From an uncultured Roseburia sp. (GTDB lineage Bacteria > Bacillota > Clostridia > Lachnospirales > Lachnospiraceae): a stretch of DNA of 64,000 nucleotides. The notes below the pieces were generated by a model. That model worked only from the letters and a program-made list of their open reading frames with translations. It was not told where the DNA came from and ran no database searches. This document shows positions 46,248 to 54,896 of this stretch, piece after piece (the first letter of the stretch is position 1; each line of letters begins with the position of its first letter). The translations under genes were made by a program, and so were the position numbers. The stretch spans positions 50,746 to 114,745 of the forward strand of contig CAKREH010000008.1 in the NCBI GenBank assembly GCA_934317215.1, given 5' to 3'.

Positions 46248-48944
46248 TTATAAGTATTCTTCTTGATATTGTTCAAACTGCTCCTGCGTCATTAAAACGC
46301 GGCGCGGTTTTGTACCTTCCTCCGGACCGACAATGCCGGCCTCCTCGAGCTGATCCATAATTCTTGCTGCCCGGTTAAATCCAACTTTAAAATAGCGTTG
46401 TAACATACCAATAGAGCCTTTTTCTTTCTCAATCAGAAGTTTTGCGGCTTCTGCAAAATATGCATCTCTTCCGTCTCCGGTTCCCGAATTTGAATCAATG
46501 TTTACCGTAGTATTTTCAGCCTCTATACTGTTCATGTGTTCTTCCACTGCCGCATTATAGGAACCCTGTTCATTTTCTTCTTTGATGTAATTGACAACAT
46601 CCGATACTTCCTTATCCGAAACAAATGCGCCCTGTACACGCACCGGCTTTGGAACCCCCTGCGGATAGAAAAGCATATCTCCCTTTCCAAGCAGTTTTTC
46701 CGCGCCGTTCATATCAAGGATCGTTCGCGAATCAATACCGGATGTTACCGCAAATGCAATACGGCTTGGCATATTTGCCTTGATCAGTCCGGTGATGACG
46801 TTGACAGACGGACGCTGTGTTGCAATGATCAGATGGATGCCTGCGGCACGCGCAAGCTGTGCTAAACGGCAGATTGCACCTTCCACATCATTTGATGCAA
46901 CCATCATCAAATCCGCTAACTCATCTACAATAATGACGATCTGCGGCATTTTTTCCGGTTTCGGGTCTCCTTCTACATCCGGAAGGCTGTCGATCTTGGC
47001 ATTGTATCCTTTTAAGTTGCGGACATGTGCCTCTGCAAACTTATTGTAACGGTCAGTCATCTCTGCTACTGCCCAGTTCAGCGCACCTGCCGCTTTTTTC
47101 GGATCTGTGACAACCGGGATCAGAAGATGTGGAATCCCATTATAAACGCTCAACTCCACAACTTTTGGGTCAACCATGAGCAGTTTGACATCCTTCGGGT
47201 CCGCCTTGTACAAAATACTCATAATGATCGTATTGATGCAGACGGATTTACCGGAACCCGTTGCACCGGCAATCAGAAGATGCGGCATCTTCTCGATATC
47301 AGCCACAGATACTTTCCCACCGATATCTTTTCCGACACAGAAAGAAATTTTCGACGGATGTTTTTGAAATTCTTCTGATTCTACCAGTTCACGGAACGAT
47401 ACCATCACATTTTCCTTATTAGGTACCTCGATACCGATCGCTGCTTTTCCCGGGATTGGTGCCTCAATACGAATATCAGCTGCAGCGAGGTTTAACTTGA
47501 TATCGTCCGCTAAATTGACGATCTTACTTACCTTTACGCCCATTTCCGGCTGTAACTCATATCGGGTCACAGCCGGTCCGCAGCTGATATTCGTGATTGT
47601 GACATTGACACCAAAATTTTTCAATGTCTGCTGCAGTTTCAGGGCAGTTTCCTGCAGCTGTTTTCTGGTATCGCCCTGCTTATTTTCTGCCTGTTTTAAT
47701 AGAGTAACCGGAGGGAATACATATTCTTTCTCCGGCGGGGCGATTTCAATTGCCATCTCGTCTTGAATTTTGTCCCCATCTTTCGTATGTACTGGTTCAA
47801 GGGAAACTTCCTGATGTTTTACCGGTTTCATCTGTACTGTATTTTCATGATTTACCGGCATCACCTCTTCATCAGCTTCTTCCGGCAGCGGCTCAGATTC
47901 AAAATCTGTCTCCCATAATGGTATCGTTTCCGGTGCTTCCTCTGCAACTGTCCGTGAATCTTTTGGTTCTTCCATCTGGATTGGAAACGATACCTGTTCC
48001 TCCTCTGCCGCAAACAACTCTGTTTTTGCTGTCAGCGCCTGTCCCATTGCCTCTAATGCCTCATCTGAAAATGCAGATGGTGTTGTATTTGATATCGTAC
48101 TTCCTGCAGTCAGTGTGACATGTTTTTCCTCTTTGATCTCCGGCAGATCGATCATATCTTCCGGCAGGATCTCACTGATATCCTGGGAACGTTTCTGCGG
48201 TGTATCAGGAATGAGCTTTGTATCAATGGCAACGCCCTCAACCTTTCTGTCCATTCTGCGCTGCTGTTCCCGCTGCTCACGCTCTTCTCTTCGCATTTCA
48301 ACACGTTCTCTGTGACGTTCATTGCTGATTTTGGCAGACTCATATACTTTGCGCCCGCCCCTTTGCATGCCTCGAAATGCAGATCGCTCCGTGATGAGTA
48401 CAAGCGAGATAATGAGTACGATCACGTCAATCACATATGCCCCGATCACTCCAAATCCGGAGCATAACATATGGGAAAGTACGCCTCCGATCAGCCCGCC
48501 TCCACTTTTTGCATCAAAACTATACCGATAAGCATCCATTGCACTTTTTGCATCAGTTCCATCGGAAATAAGTTCAAAAAACATACATAAAAATGCCACA
48601 AACAAAATGACCGCCACTAATTTTACAGCTGCTACCCGGTTTCCCTGGTTCGAAACGGCAAAAAAAGTACCCACCAGTAATACGATTGGAAATATATATG
48701 AAATAATTCCAAATAAACCAAAAAAGAAGCGGCTGACTGTACCGCCGATCGTACCGCCAAATCCAAAGTTACTGATAAATAACAAAAGTGAAACAGCAAC
48801 CACGATCCATAAAATCACCTCACGCGTAAATTCAGCTTCACGCTCCTGCTGTTTTTTTGTATTTCTTTTATGTCCAGAATTTGTTTTCCTGCCGGATGAT
48901 GTTTTTTTCCCGGTAGCAGAACGCTTCCTATTCCCTGTTGCCAA
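46248..48944 (-). CDS. ftsK: DNA translocase FtsK/SpoIIIE
   Basis: An 898-residue hexameric DNA pump that moves chromosome ends through the septum or into the forespore. A Lys/Arg-rich N-terminus leads into four to five membrane helices (about residues 44-190), then an acidic linker (about 290-440), then the RecA-like motor with HLLIAGATGSGKSVCINTIIMS (Walker A) and QIVIIVDELADLMMVA (Walker B). The C-terminal winged-helix gamma domain (IGMLQRYFKVGFNRAARIMDQLEE) reads orientation sequences. Start is TTG 48944, 7 bases after GGAGG. Only one such gene is visible, so it may serve both division and sporulation. Confidence 0.95.
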   Translation of the reverse strand: MATGNRKRSATGKKTSSGRKTNSGHKRNTKKQQEREAEFTREVILWIVVAVSLLLFISNFGFGGTIGGTVSRFFFGLFGIISYIFPIVLLVGTFFAVSNQGNRVAAVKLVAVILFVAFLCMFFELISDGTDAKSAMDAYRYSFDAKSGGGLIGGVLSHMLCSGFGVIGAYVIDVIVLIISLVLITERSAFRGMQRGGRKVYESAKISNERHRERVEMRREEREQREQQRRMDRKVEGVAIDTKLIPDTPQKRSQDISEILPEDMIDLPEIKEEKHVTLTAGSTISNTTPSAFSDEALEAMGQALTAKTELFAAEEEQVSFPIQMEEPKDSRTVAEEAPETIPLWETDFESEPLPEEADEEVMPVNHENTVQMKPVKHQEVSLEPVHTKDGDKIQDEMAIEIAPPEKEYVFPPVTLLKQAENKQGDTRKQLQETALKLQQTLKNFGVNVTITNISCGPAVTRYELQPEMGVKVSKIVNLADDIKLNLAAADIRIEAPIPGKAAIGIEVPNKENVMVSFRELVESEEFQKHPSKISFCVGKDIGGKVSVADIEKMPHLLIAGATGSGKSVCINTIIMSILYKADPKDVKLLMVDPKVVELSVYNGIPHLLIPVVTDPKKAAGALNWAVAEMTDRYNKFAEAHVRNLKGYNAKIDSLPDVEGDPKPEKMPQIVIIVDELADLMMVASNDVEGAICRLAQLARAAGIHLIIATQRPSVNVITGLIKANMPSRIAFAVTSGIDSRTILDMNGAEKLLGKGDMLFYPQGVPKPVRVQGAFVSDKEVSDVVNYIKEENEQGSYNAAVEEHMNSIEAENTTVNIDSNSGTGDGRDAYFAEAAKLLIEKEKGSIGMLQRYFKVGFNRAARIMDQLEEAGIVGPEEGTKPRRVLMTQEQFEQYQEEYL

Positions 48945-48995
48945 AATATTACCTCCAACTCAATTTCTGTAAATGCACAGATATATTGCATTTAT

Positions 48996-49874
48996 TTATG
49001 CCATATAGATATATCCGCCAATCGAGATCACCCCCACGATCAGACAGTAAATGGCAAAACCTGTAAATTTTTTTCTGCGTACAACGATAAGCATTGTCTT
49101 AATGCAGACATATCCCACCACTGCGGCTACGATCATACCAACTACATAATATGCAATCTCTGCACCGGAAAGTGCAGCTGCCGTGCAGTCTTTTAATTCC
49201 AGTACCAGTGCTCCAAGAATTGCCGGTATTGACATTAAAAATGAGTATTTTACGGCAAAATTGCGGTTAAAGCCGCTGAGCAGACATGCCGTGATCGTTG
49301 TTCCGGAACGTGACAATCCCGGAAGTGTTGCGATTCCCTGTGCTATGCCGACTCCAAATGCATTTGTATATGTAACGCTCTTTGGCAATTTTTCTCCATC
49401 TCTGGTATGATCTGCAATAAAAAGCAGGACAGCGGTAAGAATCAGGCAGATACCCGGTATCAGCAATATCTCCGATGCCATCTCGACAACATCTTTTCCA
49501 ACCACACCGATGATTCCTGTTGGAATGGTAGATACAATGATCAAAACGACTAATTTACGGTAACTGCTGTTTACGATCCGGAGGTAAGGTTCGTCTGTCT
49601 TACCGGTTTTATTTCCGACAAAACGGATAAGGTTAATAAAACCGTCTCTAATGATTCCGATTCCCTCCACGATCATTTTCAAAACATCTTTATAGTAAAC
49701 AATACAGATTGCTGCTAATGTTCCAATATGTAAAAGGACATCAAACAGAAGTCCTGTGTCTGTATCCACACCAAATAATATCTTAAAAATCGCCAGGTGT
49801 CCGGAACTGCTCACTGGCAAAAATTCTGTTAAACCCTGTATGATTCCCATTAGTATTGCCTGTAATAATGACAT
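48996..49874 (-). CDS. uppP: Undecaprenyl-diphosphatase UppP (BacA)
   Basis: A 292-residue membrane enzyme recycling undecaprenyl pyrophosphate. GIIQGLTEFLPVSSSGHLAI (about residues 9-28) contains the catalytic Glu and the P-loop-like PVSSSGH, and ATLPGLSRSGTTITACLLSG has the second motif with Arg and Ser. About eight helices. ATG 49874 follows GAGG at 8 bases; codons before it lack support. It lies 100 bases downstream of the ClpP-like gene, with an ATGACA / TAAGAT promoter-like pair between (weak). Usual role: bacitracin tolerance and peptidoglycan precursor recycling. Confidence 0.95.
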   Translation of the reverse strand: MSLLQAILMGIIQGLTEFLPVSSSGHLAIFKILFGVDTDTGLLFDVLLHIGTLAAICIVYYKDVLKMIVEGIGIIRDGFINLIRFVGNKTGKTDEPYLRIVNSSYRKLVVLIIVSTIPTGIIGVVGKDVVEMASEILLIPGICLILTAVLLFIADHTRDGEKLPKSVTYTNAFGVGIAQGIATLPGLSRSGTTITACLLSGFNRNFAVKYSFLMSIPAILGALVLELKDCTAAALSGAEIAYYVVGMIVAAVVGYVCIKTMLIVVRRKKFTGFAIYCLIVGVISIGGYIYMA

Positions 49875-49977
49875 ATCTGCCTCCTCTTTGTATCCTCGTA
49901 ATAAAACGTTCTTTTGCGTTAACTTTTTACATACATATTTTATCTTACCATATTTGAGGCAGATTGTCATTAACTGG

Positions 49978-50631
49978 TTATTTTTTTTCTATCATCTGAT
50001 GCAGCTTTGCAAAGGCATCGGAAATACCACCTGTTTCATTGATCAGCCCTTCCTCCACCGCTTCTTTCCCGACCAGGATCGTACCAAGATCTTTTGTGAG
50101 AATCCCGGTATTCATCATCAGCTCTTCCAGACGCTTTTCGCTTGCGTTCGAATGGGTACTGATAAAATGAACGATCCGGTCCTGCATCTGTTTAAAATAA
50201 TCGTACGTCGGTTTTGCACCGATCACGGTTCCGCTCATGCGCACCGGATGGATCACCATGGTTCCGGATGGCACAATAAACGAATAATCGGTCGATACCG
50301 CTAACGGTACACCGATAGAATGGCTGCCTCCAAGGACTAATGAAACCGTCGGCTTACTGATTGACGCGATCATTTCGGCGATTGCAAGACCGCTTTCCAC
50401 ATCGCCGCCAACCGTATTTAAAAGCAGCAGCAGGCCTTCCGTATCCGGGTTATCTTCCAACTCTGCCAGTTTAGGAAGAACATGCTCATATTTCGTTGTC
50501 TTTGTGGTTGCCGGAAGGCAGTCATGTCCCTCAATCTCCCCAATGATCGTCAACAGTGAAATTTTGTTTTTCATCTGGATCTGTCCAAACTCTTTGATCT
50601 CCTCATTTTTCTTTTCCTGATTTTCTGCCAT
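49978..50631 (-). CDS. ClpP-like serine protease (TepA/YmfB type)
   Basis: A 217-residue member of the ClpP/crotonase fold, close to the 'translocation-enhancing protein' TepA group. LLLLLNTVGGDVESGLAIAEMI (about residues 66-87) corresponds to the ClpP handle region. The nucleophile motif is VLGGSHSIGVPLAV (Ser around 105-107), and the catalytic His is in MVIHPVRMSG. It lacks the full N-terminal ClpP gate loop; whether it works with a Clp ATPase is unknown, and substrates are not known. ATG 50631 follows TGGAG; an ATG four codons earlier overlaps that site. It is 100 bases upstream of uppP. Confidence 0.85.
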   Translation of the reverse strand: MAENQEKKNEEIKEFGQIQMKNKISLLTIIGEIEGHDCLPATTKTTKYEHVLPKLAELEDNPDTEGLLLLLNTVGGDVESGLAIAEMIASISKPTVSLVLGGSHSIGVPLAVSTDYSFIVPSGTMVIHPVRMSGTVIGAKPTYDYFKQMQDRIVHFISTHSNASEKRLEELMMNTGILTKDLGTILVGKEAVEEGLINETGGISDAFAKLHQMIEKK

Positions 50632-50692
50632 GATATTCTCCATTCTTACAGCTAACTTCTACTCCGCGAGATGCGCATCCCGCCCGGAGGGC

Positions 50693-50731
50693 TTTTTCAT
50701 TCATAGGACGTAATTTCCTATGAATGAAAAA
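50693..50731. repeat. Perfect 16-bp inverted repeat next to the glgA terminator
   Basis: TTTTTCATTCATAGGA (50693-50708) pairs with TCCTATGAATGAAAAA (50716-50731) around a 7-base loop. Just before it on the plus strand is a small GCCC/GGGC hairpin followed by TTTTT. It abuts the glgA terminator with which it shares an A-run, so the two hairpins are mutually exclusive at that edge. It may be a dispersed repeat or an attenuator. Confidence 0.6.
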
Positions 50732-50759
50732 ACAGGATGTTTGAAACATCCTGTTTTTT
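50727..50759 (-). terminator. Terminator of glgA
   Basis: Stem AAAAAACAGGATG / CATCCTGTTTTTT with a 7-base loop, about 95 bases beyond the glgA stop; T-run on the minus strand. The gap 50760-50853 holds nothing else I recognise. Confidence 0.85.
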
Positions 50760-50853
50760 TATACGATATTCTCATTTAGTATATCCGTCTGTAAAATAAT
50801 CATACAGAAAATCACTTTTATGATTCTTTTTATCTTTATTTAAAAAAGCATTA

Positions 50854-52305
50854 CTAACATCCGAGCAGATAATTATATAATCCCTCGTATTTTCCTTTGG
50901 AATTGTTCCAGGAATAATCATTTGCCATACCACGGTCGATCATCTGATTCCACTGTTTCTTGCGGTCAAAGAAAATATGCTTGGAATAATTGATTACAGA
51001 AAGCATCTCATCCCCATTATAATTTGTAAAGGAAAAACCGTCTCCCGTATTTTCATATTCATTAAATGGTTTTACCGTATCTCTTAATCCACCGGTTTCA
51101 CGAACGATTGGAACGGTACCATAACGGAAAGAAATAAGCTGTGTCAGACCACACGGTTCAAAGCGGGATGGCATCAGGAATGCATCTGCCGCTGCGTACA
51201 GTTTGTGTGCAAGTTCATCGGAATAACAGATATTTGCAGAAACACGATCGCCATATTTCCATGCATAATGGCGGAACATGTTTTCATACTGCGGATCTCC
51301 GGTACCGATGACAACCAGCTGTGTATAGTCATCCACGATCCGGTCGATTGCATAGTTTACAAGATCTAAACCTTTCTGGTCGGTCAGTCTTGAGATCAGA
51401 CCGATCATGTATTTTTTCCTGTCAACGGCAAGTCCTAACTCTGTCTGCAGTTTTACCTTATTCATGTATTTTTTCTTACGGAAATCAGACGGCTTATAGT
51501 TGGTATAAATCTTTGTATCCGCTGCCGGATCATATACCTGATAATCAATACCGTTTACAATACCCTGCATATCAAAATGCCGTGCAGACAACAGACCATT
51601 TAAACCTTCTCCATAATACTCGGTCTGAATCTCCTGTGCATAGGAATCACTGACTGTAGTAATATAATCGGCATAGACAAGACCACCTTTTAACATGTTG
51701 GCATCTTTTTTAAATTCCAGCTTATCTGGTGTAAACAGGGAAGCGGAAAATCCGGTCAGTCCCTGCATGGTCTTGATATCCCATACTCCCTGGAATTTTA
51801 AGTTGTGGATCGTCATAATACTCTTCATGCCCCAGTAAAAGGAATCAGCCTGAAATTCATTTTTCAGATATACCGGAATCAGACCCGTCTGCCAGTCATG
51901 ACAGTGAATGATATCCGGACAGAAGTCGATCTGTTTTAACATGGACAAAACAGCCTTGTCAAAGAAACAGAACTTTTCAATATCATAACGGACATCACCA
52001 TACGGTACTGCACAGTTAAAATATTCCTGATTATCAATAAAATAATATGTAACGCCATCCATGACATATTTCAGAATACCGACATATTTATTCGTGATAT
52101 AACTGCCGGCACTCATATAAAAATGGGCAACATATTCAAACTTGCTGCGAAACTTGTCCGGAATGCAGCTGTAATTCGGTATTACAACTCTGACATCCCA
52201 CTCGCTTTTGTCAAATTCCTTCGGCAATGCTCCACATACATCTGCCAAACCCCCGGTTTTAATAAACGGAACACACTCCGATGCTGCAAAAAGTATTTTC
52301 TTCAT
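50854..52305 (-). CDS. glgA: Glycogen synthase (ADP-glucose type)
   Basis: A 483-residue GT5 enzyme elongating alpha-1,4-glucan from ADP-glucose. FAASECVPFIKTGGLADVCG (residues 6-25) has the KTGGLADV nucleotide-sugar motif (Lys16); HCHDWQTGLIPVYL and the C-terminal domain MPSRFEPCGLTQLISFRYGTVPIVRETGG (E-x7-E sugar-nucleotide site) are intact. GGAG lies 6-7 bases before ATG 52305; the ATG at 52317 overlaps it. Isolated: no glgB/C/D neighbours are visible. A 189-base gap to yebC contains that gene's terminator. Confidence 0.95.
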   Translation of the reverse strand: MKKILFAASECVPFIKTGGLADVCGALPKEFDKSEWDVRVVIPNYSCIPDKFRSKFEYVAHFYMSAGSYITNKYVGILKYVMDGVTYYFIDNQEYFNCAVPYGDVRYDIEKFCFFDKAVLSMLKQIDFCPDIIHCHDWQTGLIPVYLKNEFQADSFYWGMKSIMTIHNLKFQGVWDIKTMQGLTGFSASLFTPDKLEFKKDANMLKGGLVYADYITTVSDSYAQEIQTEYYGEGLNGLLSARHFDMQGIVNGIDYQVYDPAADTKIYTNYKPSDFRKKKYMNKVKLQTELGLAVDRKKYMIGLISRLTDQKGLDLVNYAIDRIVDDYTQLVVIGTGDPQYENMFRHYAWKYGDRVSANICYSDELAHKLYAAADAFLMPSRFEPCGLTQLISFRYGTVPIVRETGGLRDTVKPFNEYENTGDGFSFTNYNGDEMLSVINYSKHIFFDRKKQWNQMIDRGMANDYSWNNSKGKYEGLYNYLLGC

Positions 52306-52440
52306 AGCAATCTCCATTCCTGTGTTTATTCTTCAAATCTTAATTACTATTATCATATAACATTTCCGAACAGAATACCATATCTTTTTACTGCAAAGCA
52401 GAAAAATTTAATACAATGTAAAAAAACTTTTATTTTCATA

Positions 52441-52475
52441 TAAAAAACGACACAGACTTTTCATCCATGCCGTTT
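52441..52475 (-). terminator. Terminator of yebC
   Basis: Minus strand: 12-bp stem with G-U pairs (AAACGGCATGGA / TCTGTGTCGTTT) followed by six T residues, about 20 bases beyond the yebC stop. Nothing else is evident between it and the glgA start except AT-rich leader DNA. Confidence 0.8.
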
Positions 52476-52494
52476 ATCTTATGTACCTTAAAAT

Positions 52495-53223
52495 TTATTC
52501 ATCCCAGTTGTGATATACTTCCTGAACATCATCATCATCATCCAGCAGATCAAGAATACGGTTGATATTTGTTAAATCTTCCTCTGCTGTCAGTTCTACA
52601 TAATTCTGCGGAATCATTGTAACTTCTGCTTCTGCCATAGGAATCTTCTCTGCTTCAAGTGCAGCGTGTACTGCCTCAAAATCATTCGGATTTGTGATGA
52701 TCTCATAGCTGTCCTCTTCCTCAGAAAAATCTTCCGCGCCTGCATCAAGTGCGATCATCATCAGATCATCGGCATCCATATCACAGTCTTCTTTTGCGAT
52801 AATGATCTGTCCCTTTTCATCGAACATATAGGAAACGCATCCCTGTGTACCGATGCTTCCGTGTCCTTTTGTAAATGCGTTACGGACATTGGCAGCTGTA
52901 CGGTTCTTATTGTCGGTCAGACATTTTACGATGATAGCTGTTCCGCTCGGGCCATATCCCTCATAAGTACAGTATTCGTAATTGACGGAATTTCCCTCAC
53001 CGGATGCTTTTTTGATACCACGCTCAATGGTATCGTTTGGCATGTTGCTTGCTTTTGCTTTGGCAATGACCTGAGCCAGTTTAAAGTTGTTTGCAGGATC
53101 CGGACCGCCATCTTTTACTGCAACGGCGATCTCACGTCCGATAATTGTAAAAATCTTTCCTTTTGCTGCATCATTTTTTTCTTTTTTGTGCTTAATATTC
53201 GCAAATTTGGAATGTCCTGACAT
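52495..53223 (-). CDS. yebC: YebC/PmpR family protein
   Basis: A 242-residue member of the YebC family, recently tied to translation of proline-rich stretches and earlier called a transcription regulator. The N-terminus SGHSKFANIKHKKEKNDAAKGKIFTIIGREI is nearly universal, and RNAFTKGHGSIGTQGCVSYMF is the second conserved segment. The C-terminal is acidic with several DDDD runs. AGAGGAAG precedes ATG 53223. Own promoter (53272-53300) and terminator, so monocistronic. Confidence 0.96.
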   Translation of the reverse strand: MSGHSKFANIKHKKEKNDAAKGKIFTIIGREIAVAVKDGGPDPANNFKLAQVIAKAKASNMPNDTIERGIKKASGEGNSVNYEYCTYEGYGPSGTAIIVKCLTDNKNRTAANVRNAFTKGHGSIGTQGCVSYMFDEKGQIIIAKEDCDMDADDLMMIALDAGAEDFSEEEDSYEIITNPNDFEAVHAALEAEKIPMAEAEVTMIPQNYVELTAEEDLTNINRILDLLDDDDDVQEVYHNWDE

Positions 53224-53271
53224 AAATACTTCCTCTTTTCTCACTTGTTTATTGCTTCAAAAATACATTTT

Positions 53272-53300
53272 ATTTTATCACTATTTCCGTTTTCTGGCAA
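53272..53300 (-). promoter_or_regulatory. Promoter for yebC
   Basis: Minus strand: -35 TTGCCA (53295-53300), 17-base spacer, -10 TAAAAT (53272-53277), between the mazF stop and yebC. Confidence 0.6.
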
Positions 53301-53306
53301 GCCTAT

Positions 53307-53654
53307 TTATGTATACAACTCTAAGCTTACCTCAAGTGCCTTATCTATTTTCACCAGAATCTGGGAATCTAAATGACATACCTTGTCTTTTAAACGTTTT
53401 TTATCGATTGTGCGAAGCTGCTCTAAAAGCACTACGGAATCTTTGACCAGATCATATTTTCTGCTGTCAAGTTCTACGTGAGTGGGAAGCTTCGCCTTAT
53501 TCATCTGAGATGTGATCGCCGCACAGATCACGGTAGGACTATGTCTGTTACCAACATCATTCTGTATTATGAGTACCGGTCTTACACCGCCCTGTTCCGA
53601 GCCGATGACCGGTCTTAAATCTGCATAAAAAATATCACCACGTCTAATTACCAT
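53307..53654 (-). CDS. mazF: MazF/PemK family endoribonuclease, no antitoxin adjacent
   Basis: A 115-residue MazF homologue close to Bacillus EndoA (NdoA). VIRRGDIFYADLRPVIGSEQGGVRPVLIIQND gives the beta-sheet core with the catalytic Arg in GGVRPV, and CAAITSQMNKAKLPTHVELD carries the Thr/Ser partner (AITSQ). Family members cut single-stranded RNA at short motifs. The gene follows alr by about 70 bases, as in Bacillus (alr-ndoAI-ndoA), but the antitoxin ndoAI is missing: the gap 53655-53726 has no frame for it. ATG 53654 follows TGGAGTGGAAG. The antitoxin is elsewhere or dispensable. Confidence 0.9.
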   Translation of the reverse strand: MVIRRGDIFYADLRPVIGSEQGGVRPVLIIQNDVGNRHSPTVICAAITSQMNKAKLPTHVELDSRKYDLVKDSVVLLEQLRTIDKKRLKDKVCHLDSQILVKIDKALEVSLELYT

Positions 53655-53726
53655 ATACTTCCACTCCATTTTCTTACTTTACGGATAGTATTGCCAATTT
53701 TTACTGGTGTATTCCATTCTCTTCTA

Positions 53727-54896
53727 TTATTCCGAAAAATGATCTCTTGTACCGATGATCCTGCCGCCATGGATATAAACACGTGGAATACGTTTTCCAA
53801 GATCACAGGCGAATTCATAATTAAAACGTCCGGATAACCCGCCGACCTCTTCCATGGTAATGCACTCATCACCATCCCTGCCGATCAGTATCACTTCATC
53901 CTCATTTTTAACATCCGGAATATCTGTGACATCTACCATAAACTGATCCATACAGACACGGCCAAGAATCGGTGCACGCCTTCCGTGGATCAGAACAGCT
54001 CCTTTGTTTGAAAGTCCTCTCGCGTAGCCGTCTGCATAACCGACCGGGATTGTTGCAATCATACGCGGTTCTTTTGTGACATAAGTTCCACCATAACTGA
54101 TGGCCCTGCCAGCCGGAAGTTCTTTTACATATGCAACATGTGTCACAAGCGATAATGCAGGTTTTAAGCTGATTGCCGTCTTATCCACGTCCTCAGACGG
54201 CCACATCCCATAAAGCGTAATCCCTGCACGCACCATATCCATGTTTGCCTCCGGGATATCGACAATTCCTGCACTGTTTGAGCAGTGGTGAATCGGGATA
54301 CTTACCCCGCGTTCTTCTAACATGCCGATCATTTTACGGAAAAATTTTATCTGCTGGTATGTCGGCTCCTTATCTTTTTCATCTGCTTTTGCAAAATGGG
54401 TAAAAATACCCTCCACTATAATATGCGGTAGTTTTGAAAGCTGTGCCATCTCATCCGCAGCTTCTTCTGTAACCTGATAACCGATCCGGCTCATTCCGGT
54501 ATCAATTGCAAAATGAATCTTGCAGTCCCTGCCGATACTTGCAGCCGCAACGGAAAGCTTTTCTGCCATCTCTCTGGTAAATACGGTCGGACGGATGCCC
54601 GCTTTGATCATATCCACATACTGATCCGGGAACACATATCCTAAGATCAGGATTGGTTTCTGGATCCCGTGATTTCGAAGGATCAGTCCCTCTTCCACCG
54701 TGGCAACCGCATAACCGTATAGATAATCAAGTTTTTCAATCGTCTCTGCAATCTCTACGGCACCATGTCCATAGCCGTCTGCCTTGATGACAGCCATAAT
54801 TTTTGTGTCTTTTGCAATGTTCCCACGCATTGCATCCATGTTGTGAAGAATTGCATCCAGATCAATCTCCGCATGCACTCTGCTGTATCTGTTCAT
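53727..54896 (-). CDS. alr: Alanine racemase
   Basis: A 389-residue PLP enzyme interconverting L- and D-Ala for peptidoglycan. IMAVIKADGYGHGAVE has the PLP Lys (Lys38), and ISYGGTYVT holds the second catalytic Tyr. HFAIDTGMSRIGYQ and VPVG/AYADGYAR-type residues (IPVGYADGYARGL) complete the fold. Start ATG 54896 overlaps the nnr stop by 4 bases (ATGA) with GGAG 7 bases before; the TTG at 54908 overlaps that site. Located between nnr and mazF. Confidence 0.96.
   Translation of the reverse strand: MNRYSRVHAEIDLDAILHNMDAMRGNIAKDTKIMAVIKADGYGHGAVEIAETIEKLDYLYGYAVATVEEGLILRNHGIQKPILILGYVFPDQYVDMIKAGIRPTVFTREMAEKLSVAAASIGRDCKIHFAIDTGMSRIGYQVTEEAADEMAQLSKLPHIIVEGIFTHFAKADEKDKEPTYQQIKFFRKMIGMLEERGVSIPIHHCSNSAGIVDIPEANMDMVRAGITLYGMWPSEDVDKTAISLKPALSLVTHVAYVKELPAGRAISYGGTYVTKEPRMIATIPVGYADGYARGLSNKGAVLIHGRRAPILGRVCMDQFMVDVTDIPDVKNEDEVILIGRDGDECITMEEVGGLSGRFNYEFACDLGKRIPRVYIHGGRIIGTRDHFSE

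Noticed and set aside
53648..53875. Possible small antitoxin frame between alr and mazF
   Set aside because: It lies in another frame of the alr 3' end, covers the alr stop and has no ribosome binding site or antitoxin-like sequence.
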